From: Byssothecium circinans
Lineage: Eukaryota > Ascomycota > Dothideomycetes > Pleosporales > Massarinaceae
Length of the DNA stretch: 64,000 bases
Direction of reading: 5' to 3'
Assembly: GCA_010015675.1 (NCBI GenBank)
Contig: ML976986.1
Coordinates: forward strand, 1 to 64,000
Shown: one piece after another, positions 1-8,275 of the stretch
Layout: every line of letters begins with the position of its first letter
Position numbering within the stretch: the stretch's first letter is position 1
Notes under the pieces: generated by a model
The model's database searches: none
What the model was told of the DNA's origin: nothing
What the model saw: only the letters and a program-made list of their open reading frames with translations
Translations under genes and position numbers: made by a program

Positions 1-432
1 ATCGACGACGCTATTGAAGCCCTCCTCGACCCAGACGGCGCCGCGGCTGCTACTGAAGGCGATATTGATGATTATGAGAGGTGGAAGGCGCGCGAACCGA
101 AGGCCAACAAGGACAGCTACGCTGCTGTTCACCCTATCAAATACTGGGTAGGCTTGCGTGATCGCTACCCTAACCTTGCCCGTATGGCTATTGATGTGCT
201 CTCTATACCTGCTTCAAGCTGCGAGTGCGAGCGCATGTTCAGCGAGCTTGGCGACCTTCTTGAGCCCCGACGACGGCAGATCTCACCCCAGTTACTAGCT
301 GCTATACAGTGCGTACGGCGGTGGTATAGGGCTGGTTTTGATGAGTGTAGTAGCATTGCCACAGCGACACCAACTGACGCTGAGATAGACGCTATGTACC
401 AATTGTGGGATTGGGATCGCGAGAATGAGTAG
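1..432 (+). CDS. hAT-family transposase, C-terminal part (5' end outside window)
   Basis: The frame is open from base 1 to a TAG stop and enters from outside the window. The last ~90 residues carry the hAT C-terminal dimerisation signature: a YPNLARMAIDVLSIPAS stretch, then SSCECERMFSELG, then RRRQISPQLLAAIQCVRRW. In the family this region mediates transposase dimerisation and closes the RNase H-like catalytic fold. An acidic segment (residues ~1-30) precedes it. There is no internal stop in the visible part, so this copy may be recent. Directly downstream lies a dense array of CAAGCC motifs that fits the subterminal repeats bound by hAT transposases. Whether the full gene is intact cannot be judged from here. 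Confidence 0.9.
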   Translation: MDDAIEALLDPDGAAAATEGDIDDYERWKAREPKANKDSYAAVHPIKYWVGLRDRYPNLARMAIDVLSIPASSCECERMFSELGDLLEPRRRQISPQLLAAIQCVRRWYRAGFDECSSIATATPTDAEIDAMYQLWDWDRENE

Positions 433-461
433 TTAGTATAGGCAATCGATCTGTAAAACAC

Positions 462-587
462 CAAGCCAATCAAGCTTTTCAATCAAGCCTCAAGCTAATA
501 CTGCAATCAAGCCAATCAATCAAGCCTCTTAACACCATGTTCAAGCCTCAAGTCAAGCCGGAGGCTAAGGCTTGATCGGCTTGATTG
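462..587. repeat. Subterminal repeat array of the hAT element
   Basis: About eight direct copies of CAAGCC or CAAGCT occur at 462, 470, 484, 491, 507, 520, 542 and 554, many within CAATCAAGCC. Two inverted copies (GGCTTGAT) follow at 569 and 578. hAT elements usually carry short transposase-binding motifs near their ends, and this array begins about 30 bp after the transposase stop. The element end is therefore probably close to 590-600. The 8-bp target duplication cannot be tested because the other end is outside the window. Confidence 0.6.
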
Positions 588-1201
588 TTGACAAGTCTGC
601 TGCCAGCTGTGGAAATGACGTGTACCGAATATCAGTGGGCCAGGCTATGTCGGGAAAAAGCTTCTGGATACATGACATTACCCCTTGTATCTGGATTCTC
701 AATGGTTTTCGAGGGGTGGGGGATGGAGAGGATGAGGTGGGTTGTGGATGCAAGGGTGAAGGTAAAGGTCAAGAGCCATCGAGCTCTCGAGATTGTTCCT
801 TAATTGAGATCTTTGACAAAGGTGTGCTGAAGTCTGAATGTATGGAGAAGATACGCGAAAGAGCGATGGGATTCACATTTGAGTTGTTGACGCAGCCTTT
901 CCACTTTAAGTTCGCGCCAAGTGCTGGAGGTTAAGCGCGTGACTTCCAGCCCAACAATGGCGCTTAGCATCGCTAGGCACCAGCCGCAAGCGCCAATCAT
1001 GTGTCGAGAAGCGTCTCGGGCCTAGAGCATTCCGTGAAATGTTTGGTGAGACGGGGTAAAGTTCGTGGTCGGTTGACATGATACCTCTAATTGTCTTCGA
1101 AATCACTCTCGTTCCTTTCTTCAACGCTTCGGTTATAAGTGTGTTAATGGATATATGTATGGGTGTGTGATTGATTATGTTTGAAAGTGTTTGCATTGCT
1201 T
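588..1201. other. Intergenic, no gene recognised
   Basis: Several short open frames exist on both strands (up to ~120 codons at 572-934), but none shows a recognisable domain, a signal peptide or a convincing intron. I see no supported gene here. Confidence 0.5.
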
Positions 1202-1500
1202 AATTCAGTGAGCGACCAAATACAGACAACCAGTAAAGACAGAATCCATCCCGCCCAATACAATCTAGTCAATCTAAGAAATCCCCCGTTCCTCCAAGCC
1301 ACAATTCAGTGAGCGACAACATACAGACAACCAGTCAAGACAGAATCCATCCCACCCAATACAATTTAGTCAATCTCCCGTTCCTCCAAGCCACAATTCA
1401 GTGAGCGACAAAATATAGACAACCAGTAAAGACAGAATCCATCTTGCTTAACACAGTCTAGTCAATCTAGGAAATCCCCGGTTCCTCCAAGCCACAATCG
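1202..1500. repeat. Tandem repeat, three ~92-106 bp units
   Basis: Three consecutive units start at 1202, 1303 and 1395, each opening with AATTCAGTGAGCGAC and closing with GTTCCTCCAAGCCACAA. The middle unit lacks about 9 bp (the CTAAGAAAT part) and the third has several substitutions. The array lies immediately 3' of the small Cys-rich gene on the minus strand. No reading frame runs through it. Confidence 0.85.
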
Positions 1501-1544
1501 GAAGGATGATAGCATCGTCAATATCGCCAGTCGGAGGGAGGCGT

Positions 1545-1688
1545 CTAGCACGCCCACTCGCGGCAATTCCCGGAGTACGTAACTCCATCTCGATAATCTG
1601 GCAGGCATCTGCCCGGGTTGTTGCAGGGGTCAGTGATTTCGGAGAGGATGTGGCCGCACGCCCAATAGTTGGTAGTTATAATGCACAT
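1545..1688 (-). CDS. Small cysteine-rich protein, 47 aa
   Basis: The predicted protein starts MCIITTNYWACGH and has six cysteines in 47 residues (2, 11, 22, 28, 42, 47), ending REWAC before TAG. Short fungal proteins opening with Met-Cys and an early CGH motif are common as uncharacterised families, and I place it there by resemblance only. No signal peptide is visible. A good 54-bp intron (1689-1742, GTAAGT to GAGCAG) ends exactly at the ATG, which supports this start over the longer in-frame extension that would read through the intron. A TATAAA lies about 270 bp upstream. The 3' side runs into a tandem repeat, so the end of the gene may have been remodelled. Function unknown. Confidence 0.5.
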   Translation of the reverse strand: MCIITTNYWACGHILSEITDPCNNPGRCLPDYRDGVTYSGNCREWAC

Positions 1689-1959
1689 CTGCTCATTCGC
1701 CGTTAAATGAATGGTCTTCTCGTAACGGTGACTAAAACTTACTCTGCTGTTTGGAGACGAAGCGATTTCGGAATGTGTTCGTGTTCGAGAATTCGAGAAG
1801 TCAATGTAGAGTTTCAAAGCCGGTGTCGTTGAAAAGAATAATTGCGGTAAAGGTGGATGAACGATTTGGGAGGAACTCTTGAGGAAGTGAATATGGATTG
1901 CCAAAGCTGGAGTCTCTTGGTGCGAAAGAATAGATGTGTAGTGAGGGATGGCGCGGGTC

Positions 1960-1965
1960 TTTATA
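1960..1965 (-). promoter_or_regulatory. TATA box of the Cys-rich gene
   Basis: On the minus strand the sequence reads GTATAAAGACCCGCGCC. This is a clean TATA element upstream of the 5'-UTR intron and ATG of the gene at 1545-1688. Confidence 0.45.
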
Positions 1966-3156
1966 CAGACGATTTTAAGCGCCTAGTTGGTTGGCCATGC
2001 GCATCCATTTTTCTTTGCCAGGAATTTTAGCTACTGCCTTGGAAGTACGCCTCATCCGTGGCTCTTTACTGAGAAAGAAGGTGGTATAAGGTGGTATAAT
2101 ATCAATGATTGCCGGTGCCGCAATCGCTTGGTCCAGCGTGCACACGATTTTCACCACGAGGACCAAGAAGAGTCAGGTATTTCTGTCAAGATGCGTGTGA
2201 TAGTGAATCGTCTGACTTTAATCTTGCCTTAGGTATTAGCGGCATAGGCCAACTTTCTTCCCTAGATTATTCTCATCCTCTCAATGATTATTAGGCACTA
2301 GGAGGTGTACAGCCTCAGGGTCTAACAACGGCGTAGTCACATATTCCTTCTCTTAGCATCCAATCCTCGGAAATTCGGTCGATTTTGCTATTTCTCATAC
2401 CTTCTCCAGTATCAATCTATTCGCCATTCAAAGTCACTTCTCCCTCGAGAATGAGGGCTCACTCAGCCACCCTGGTCACAGCCAGGTTCCATTCTCTTTG
2501 CCTTCATTTGGAACCTACACCTCTCAGGATGTTTGATATTGGCAAATTCTTTGCGTTTCTGCGACCACGTTGCCGCACGTAGGCAACAGAGAATTCTACC
2601 GAGGACTCGGTCGCCGTTCATCAACCTATCACCATTATTTTACCTACAAATGTTTCACCCCTTAGTTCATTTCGTTGGTGCGTGGGAGACTTGGAGATGA
2701 TGAGTGTTGGGATGGAGGGGAGAAGTGGTATCAGGGGCATATTTGTTGGTTTACGGTCACGGATTTGGGAAGGAACTTGAATGTGTCGTTGTGAATGGAC
2801 AAATTCCGACATGTGTCAAAAGTCTATAGAGTGTATGAACTAGCGAAAATGGTCGCATGACTTTTCGGCAATTTGTGCCCCAAAATCACTATGATCATCC
2901 CGTGGGCACACGCAGCATTGCCGACCAGGAGCTAGATTCACTGGATCTTAAACCATGAAGAGAAAATGCACGCCGAAAGATAAAAGCAATTCATGAATTT
3001 CAAAGTAGCGAGCGACACTAACACCCTGTAAACAAGCGCATAGCAATATATACAAAAGCCAAAAGTCAAAAAAGGAAACAATTCATCCCTTCCACATCCC
3101 ATCCACATCCCTCCCCCTTTCAAAGCCTCGCAGAACTCCACACCAAAACTCTCCAC
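1966..3156. other. Intergenic, no gene recognised
   Basis: Only short unsupported frames are present. I find no domain, tRNA or repeat structure of note. Confidence 0.5.
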
Positions 3157-3557
3157 CTAGCAGCCCTTGCAAGCAGCAGGCGGATTAGCACTAATATCCA
3201 AAGCAGCAGCAAAGCACGCAATATCAGCAACGATATTGACACCACCCTCGGCGGCGGCGGCGGCGCAGACAGCCGAAGCGGGGGCGAGGGCGATGACGCA
3301 TTCTGTAAGGAGACAGTCAGTCAGTTGAGTGCTCACTGGTCTGCTATCGGCGAGGAAGAAGGCTACTACTTACTGACGTAGTTGCAGCCAGCGGCTACCT
3401 TGGCATCCATGGCTGTCTTAGCAGCGGCTTGGACTTCGGCGACGTTTGGGTCGCGGGAGATGAGGGCGGCGGCATTGTTGGTGTTGGCGGGAGAGGGAGA
3501 GGGAGCGGCCATGGCGGCGGCGGCGAAGAGGGCGGTGAAGATTGTGGAGGCGTGCAT
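3157..3557 (-). CDS. Secreted Cbp1-like (fungal calcium-binding protein family) small protein, 109 aa
   Basis: Two exons, 3374-3557 and 3157-3302, are joined across a 71-bp intron (GTAAGT..TTACAG), giving 109 residues. Residues 1-18 form a signal peptide (an AAAAMAAPSPSP cleavage region), followed by a short pro-like segment. The mature part has six cysteines, with motifs GCNYVKCVIALAP, an Ala-rich AVCAAAAAEG, ADIACFAAAL and a C-terminal PAACKGC. This order matches the fungal calcium-binding protein family that includes the secreted Histoplasma Cbp1. The assignment is by pattern, and calcium binding is not demonstrated for the family as a whole. A TATA box lies about 160 bp upstream. It is probably secreted; its role here is unknown. 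Confidence 0.8.
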
Positions 3558-3718
3558 TTTGGATGTTGGGTGTGGGTTTGGTGTTTGGGATTGAAAGGGT
3601 TTGAAAAGATGGAGAAGATTGAAGTTTATAGAGTGTGTGAGTGTTGTTGTTGAAGGAGTTGGTTGATGTTGATGTTGAGTGTTGTGATGATGAGCTCTTT
3701 GGATGGTGAGGGAGGTCT

Positions 3719-3726
3719 TATTTATA
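3719..3726 (-). promoter_or_regulatory. TATA box of the Cbp1-like gene
   Basis: TATAAATA on the minus strand, ~160 bp before the ATG at 3557, in an otherwise CT-rich leader typical of strongly expressed fungal genes. Confidence 0.5.
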
Positions 3727-5262
3727 CGTTTTCTTGAGCTTTTTCGTGACGGTATCGTCTCTGGCTGTTGTTTAGTCGGAGATGTAGGGACTGGGGGAGA
3801 CAGGGAGAAGATCATCACTTCCAAGACTCCGTCGTCGAAGATCTTCACGTCCTCTCCTGCTATCACGAGTCTGTGATACTATTCTCTAGCGTAGAGGGTC
3901 CGCTTTCACGAAGCCCTACTCTACCTCTGACACCACACAAGTCCTAGGAATAGTAGCACTAGTCTCGGACTTCATCTAAAGATGAGCGGAAAAACGAAGG
4001 TAGCACGAGAAGATAGACAAGGTAGCTACTCGAACAAGAAGCTGTGTAAGTACCAACGCGAGGCATTTCTCCCCAGCAACACCAAAACGTCAAGGGGAAA
4101 CGAAAAAATAGACGAGACACCACCGGTGAACTAGCCCAAAAACAAGAAAGGAAGAAGAATACCAACAACGAGTAACCCTCAGAAGCACAAATACGAAATA
4201 CGACACTCTCAAAATATCAAGTAAAACCGTGTCGGTGACTATCACCCAGCGCTCGAGCCACCATACTATACACAGCAGGGTCCCTCCTACCCCGGACCTT
4301 ACCCCACATTCTTGCAAAGGTACACAAAAACCTTACGGCTTACACAGATCGTCCAAGATCGCCAAGGCTATTACCCCATCCCCTGCGGCTGAACAAGCAG
4401 CGACAAGCATTTTGCGTGCGGCTTATGCCCGATTGCCGTAGACACATGCATATGCTGTGGAGAGGGAGATCTGGAGTATGACGATGCGGCGCTGGGGCGT
4501 GTGCTTCTGAGGCTCGTGTAGCGGACTACGACGCCAATGATGTGAGTGCTGGGGAAGAAGATCGCTGTGTCAAGATACGAGAACTGCACTCGTCGGTGAA
4601 AGACGGATGTATTTAGGCGCTTTGGAGGGGCATGAGGAGAAAAGAATACGGGGGGATGATCAGTGCAAAGGGTTACACCTGGAGGGAATATGGGGCGATT
4701 ATGGAAGGGATTGGTACGTAAGGGAGGAGAATATGATGGAAGAGGTGACATGGAGGCTGAAGGGGAGTTCGTGTTCCGAAACGGGCGGGATTGAGGTGTG
4801 CTGAGATGTGTTAAGCGGGATGAGAGATTCGCTGTTCGTTCAGTACGAAGAAAGACAACGGCACGTATTGTACTACGTCTACGTCATGATCTTCCTGCAC
4901 TATTTTTCTACTCTTCGTGCACTTCGTGTTTCTTGGACCGAGTCTGATGCATGAGCTTAACTCGCAATGCCTTCCCATTTGGATGCATCAACAGCAGATT
5001 GATTCAGCACCAGGCAGCAACCGAAGGCTAGGATGGTGGCGATGCAGTGGAAAGGCGGCTGAGCCCTTTATACTTATGACTTTACTATATAACAACTACT
5101 CCTCGAGCCATTTTCTCAACGTCAGTCAGTTACTGTGCCGTTGTTAAAGATTTCAGACTTCGAACAGCACCAAAAACGGATCCCGAAAGAACACACCACT
5201 CCCACCCCCTTCATCCAGCCATTCTCACCCAACCCAAACACTTCCAATATCTACAACCAAAA
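3727..5262. other. Intergenic, no gene recognised
   Basis: Short frames on both strands (for example 4229-4441 plus, 4371-4751 minus) lack domains and introns. The last ~100 bp before 5263 is CA/CCA-rich leader sequence of the next gene. Confidence 0.5.
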
Positions 5263-6270
5263 ATGCCCCCATCTCCTCGCCTCTCCAAAGCCCTCGGAGC
5301 CATCCTAGGCGTCCACACAGGCGACTCCCTCGGCGCAACCCTTGAATTCAGCTCCCACTCGGACATCTTCCAGGAATACCCCCACGGCCTCCGCGAGATC
5401 ATCGGCGGCGGGCCCTTCGGCTGGCCCGCAGGCCACGCGACAGACGACACAGACCTAACCCGCGCTGTCCTCCTCGCCTACGTCTCGCGGTCCAAGGAAA
5501 CCACAAACACCAAGAACACAGCCACCACAGGACCAATACCCTCGTCCTTCGACATCGCAACGTCTGCCGCGGAATTCTCCCTGAAGTGGTTGCATGGCGA
5601 CTGGCCTGGCAGAGAGAAAGGGTCGAGCCCTGAAGATATCGGCAACGCGACGATGATGGGGTTGATGAGGTATGCGCAGACGCGGGATGTGAAAAATGCC
5701 GGTGCCGGCCAGGGTAACGCGGGGAATGGGAGTTTGATGCGGTGTATACCCACGGCGCTATTCACCAAGACGAGGGAAGACAGGGTGAGGGAGAGTATGC
5801 AGATTAGTGCTATTACGCATGATGATGGACGGTGTATGGTTTCTTGTGCCGTGTATAATGAGATCGTCGCTGCGTTACTTGAGGGGAAAACGGCGGAGGA
5901 GGCGGTGGAGATTGGGATTCAGGTGGCCAAGGAGCTGCAGAGTGAGAGCGTGGAAAGTGCTGTTAAGAAGGGGAAGGGGTTGAGTATTTTGGACTTGGCG
6001 AGGGATGGGCCGGGGAATGTGTTGCCGGATGGAACGTCGGGGTTTGTGCTGCAGAGCTTGACTGTGGGGGTTGCGGCGGTGCTGGATGCGAGATCTTTTG
6101 AGGAGGTGCTGGTGGATGTTGTGAGGTTGGGCGGGGACACGGATACGAACGGGGCGATTTCTGGGGGGCTTTTGGGCGCGAGGGAGGGCGTGGACGGGAT
6201 CCCTGGGCGGTGGCTGGAGAAGTTGCAGTTTAGGCAGGAGTTTGAAGAGTACACGAGAGCGATGATGTAG
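5263..6270 (+). CDS. ADP-ribosylglycohydrolase (DraG/ARH family), 335 aa, single exon
   Basis: The protein spans the whole ADP-ribosylglycohydrolase fold. The N-terminal GVHTGDSLGATLE is followed by the metal-binding TDDTD at residues 60-64. The middle holds GNAGNGSLMRCIPTA and ITHDDGRCMVSCAVY. The C-terminal second metal site is GGDTDTNGAISGGLLGA near residue 290. Family members use two divalent metals to remove ADP-ribose from proteins or to hydrolyse related ADP-ribosyl bonds. The exact substrate cannot be told from sequence. No signal peptide or membrane segment is visible, so a cytosolic or nuclear enzyme is likely. The start ATG sits in an ACCAAAAATG context after a CA-rich leader. Length is normal for the family and all metal ligands appear present. 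Confidence 0.93.
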   Translation: MPPSPRLSKALGAILGVHTGDSLGATLEFSSHSDIFQEYPHGLREIIGGGPFGWPAGHATDDTDLTRAVLLAYVSRSKETTNTKNTATTGPIPSSFDIATSAAEFSLKWLHGDWPGREKGSSPEDIGNATMMGLMRYAQTRDVKNAGAGQGNAGNGSLMRCIPTALFTKTREDRVRESMQISAITHDDGRCMVSCAVYNEIVAALLEGKTAEEAVEIGIQVAKELQSESVESAVKKGKGLSILDLARDGPGNVLPDGTSGFVLQSLTVGVAAVLDARSFEEVLVDVVRLGGDTDTNGAISGGLLGAREGVDGIPGRWLEKLQFRQEFEEYTRAMM

Positions 6271-6347
6271 GGCATATACTTGGGTCGTGGTCGCGTAGTG
6301 AGTGGGTTATTTTTGGTGAGTGTGTATAGCAGGCAAATTGGAATGCC

Positions 6348-6353
6348 AAAAAA
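6348..6353 (-). terminator. Pol III terminator of the tRNA-like gene
   Basis: A run of six T on the minus strand, 11 bp after the 3' end of the tRNA-like gene, as expected for RNA polymerase III termination. Confidence 0.5.
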
Positions 6354-6364
6354 GAAGACAACTT

Positions 6365-6508
6365 TGGTCCCGACTTGGTTCGAACAAGCGTCTCTCGCAT
6401 TATCCGTCTTTACGCGTGGGCTGCCCATGCAGCAACGCGCCCGACACAACGCTGGCGCATACGGGACAAGTACAGTGCGAGCGTCTTAGACCACTGGACT
6501 ACAGGACT
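6365..6508 (-). tRNA. Intron-containing tRNA-like gene (possibly tRNA-Tyr, GUA; may be a pseudogene)
   Basis: On the minus strand an A-box (TAGTCCAGTGG) and a B-box/T-loop (TGTTCGAACCA) are in order, and a T6 terminator follows. A cloverleaf can be drawn. The acceptor arms are AGTCCTG and CGGGACC, with one A:C mismatch at the end. The D stem is GTCC/AGAC, the T stem GCTTG/CAAGT with a TTCGAAC loop, and the anticodon stem TCGCA/TGCGA. The anticodon loop opens CTGTA and is interrupted by an insertion of roughly 65 bp, which fits a tRNA-Tyr intron. Against Tyr, the expected C1-G72 identity pair is absent and the purine at position 37 is unclear. It is therefore a real tRNA of uncertain identity or a decaying copy. 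Confidence 0.5.
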
Positions 6509-6826
6509 GTCTGGGATGATATGATGGTTGATTGTGGGCTTACTGAATATATATACTCGCAGAAGCGGGGTTTACAATAGTATAATGTCAGAATACTAAA
6601 GAGATAATATCGTTTCAGTAGTTGCGTGGACACGTCATGGATCGCAATAGTGAAGGCAATCAGTCAGAGTGTCTCTGGCATGAACATGGAAGGAGCGATG
6701 TGAAAAGACTCACGTGATGCAAAAGTCATGGCTATAACATTAGACCAAACTGTCATACAAAATATCTTACCCACGACCAAAAACGCCAATGTAGCCTTTA
6801 CTGCTTCACAGTCTGTCTTTCGTATT
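6509..6826. other. Intergenic between tRNA-like gene and EF-hand gene 3' end
   Basis: AT-richer sequence with nothing recognisable apart from the likely 3' untranslated region of the EF-hand gene. Confidence 0.4.
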
Positions 6827-7816
6827 TTACGTTGGGGGAGCGGGACCCGCATTACTATCAGCGCCATTTCCACCTCCTGTCACACTTGCAACGAATTCTT
6901 GATATCTGAAAACCTCGCCCCTTCCTAGACCCTTGCCGCCTTTTCCAAATGCCCTCCTTCCGCTGAAACCATCTACTACCATATCAATCTCGCGCTCTGT
7001 CAGTTTTTGCTCTCCCGGCTCTGGTGCAGTGTGGAGCAGTGCATCCTTCAGTTCCCCAAGATCGATCTGGCCGTCGTCCTCATCATCGAATGCTTCGAAT
7101 GCTGCATTCAGTTCGCTGGGATGTGACAGTCCTGACAGGAGGTCTGACAATGTGTTTAGGTACGTGGCTAAGTTGATCGATTGTGCACCATTGGGCAAGT
7201 ACGAAGCTAGCGTGGAGGGCGTCGCGCTCAAGCCGAGTTGTGAAAGCATATCAGCCACATCTGCCGAGTTGACGCTCCCGCTATTATCGCGATCCAGAAC
7301 ACTGAAAGACTCGCGCATGCTGTGTAGTAGAGGCGCAGGGATCTTGGATAGCGCATCTGTCGAAGTACTTCGTGTAGCCAGTGCTGGACGTGCTGGACGC
7401 TCTGAGAGTCGTGGAATTGGTTGCTCAGCTATTCGCTCTGCAGGGCGTTCCGTTTCTGGTGGAGGGGTCCCTTTTGCGCCATCGAAGCGCGCCGCAATTG
7501 AGGCTGTAGATGGGCGCACTGTGCTCTGTGTAGACGATGAGACGTGTCTCGTGGGCGACTTGGGCACTTCGGGCGCGGTAGGTAATCCGCGCGTGCTCAT
7601 CCATGGCGGTGGGTTCTGCGAGGCATTGCTCGTTGTGGAATTTCGCAGCGGCGTCAGCGAGGGCGTGGAGGGCTTCAGAGGCGAGCTTGTGGGGGTTGTT
7701 GGCTTCGCGGTCGAGGGCGAGTGCGTGAGAGGTGAGTTCGGGCGGCGGAAGGGCGACGTGCGCGGGCTGTTGAAGGAGAGCGGAGAGGGCTTGTAGGGGG
7801 TTGGGGTTGTCGACAT
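6827..7816 (-). CDS. EF-hand protein, myosin regulatory light chain-like, with long disordered N-terminus, 329 aa
   Basis: Residues 1-160 are Ser/Pro/Thr-rich and look disordered, with many SP/TP sites that could be phosphorylated. The C-terminal half is a calmodulin-superfamily domain. EF-hand 1 (loop 175-186, DRDNSGSVNSAD) follows MRESFSVL, and EF-hand 2 has the loop DDEDDGQIDLGE (244-255). A degenerate C-terminal hand has a glycine-rich insertion (GKGGKGLGRG) before FRYQEF. Spacing resembles fungal myosin regulatory light chains, but the long N-terminal extension is not typical and myosin binding is an inference. Single exon. It shares a ~460 bp divergent promoter with the DENN gene at 8276. 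Confidence 0.85.
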   Translation of the reverse strand: MSTTPTPYKPSPLSFNSPRTSPFRRPNSPLTHSPSTAKPTTPTSSPLKPSTPSLTPLRNSTTSNASQNPPPWMSTRGLPTAPEVPKSPTRHVSSSTQSTVRPSTASIAARFDGAKGTPPPETERPAERIAEQPIPRLSERPARPALATRSTSTDALSKIPAPLLHSMRESFSVLDRDNSGSVNSADVADMLSQLGLSATPSTLASYLPNGAQSINLATYLNTLSDLLSGLSHPSELNAAFEAFDDEDDGQIDLGELKDALLHTAPEPGEQKLTEREIDMVVDGFSGRRAFGKGGKGLGRGEVFRYQEFVASVTGGGNGADSNAGPAPPT

Positions 7817-8275
7817 GCTGGCTGTGCTTGTGTGCGGTCAAGCGTCGATGATGTCGTTGATGTTGCGTGGCGGTGTTGACAGTGAGGGCTGGCCCAGCAA
7901 CCGAATGCAAACAGGCCAAACACGAACATTCGATGCACCGCCGCTCCACCCGCGCGTGTCAGCAGCCGGGACACTTGCCCGTTATCGATAGCGCGGACCC
8001 TGGTTCGTTTCGGGGTTCGAGCCTCGCTCCATTCCACTCTGCTCCCCACTGCGACGTTATGGGAGTCTTGATTCTCAGTGAGCCTTGATATTCCACGCAG
8101 TCGCCCGCCGGGAACCTATCGTTGGACTGAACTGAACCTCCTCGCCCCCTATTCTGTGTCACACGACCACCATTCTCCAGCGACAACTCTGGAGAATATC
8201 CCGAAGGGGCTGTCGAACCACTACTATCGGTCACGCCATGGTTGAGCTGTTCACTCTGAAGAATTTAACATAGAC

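Noticed and set aside
6933..7796. 287-codon open frame antisense to the EF-hand gene
   Set aside because: It is the complement of a low-complexity Ser/Pro-rich coding region; no domain and the opposite strand encodes clear EF-hands.
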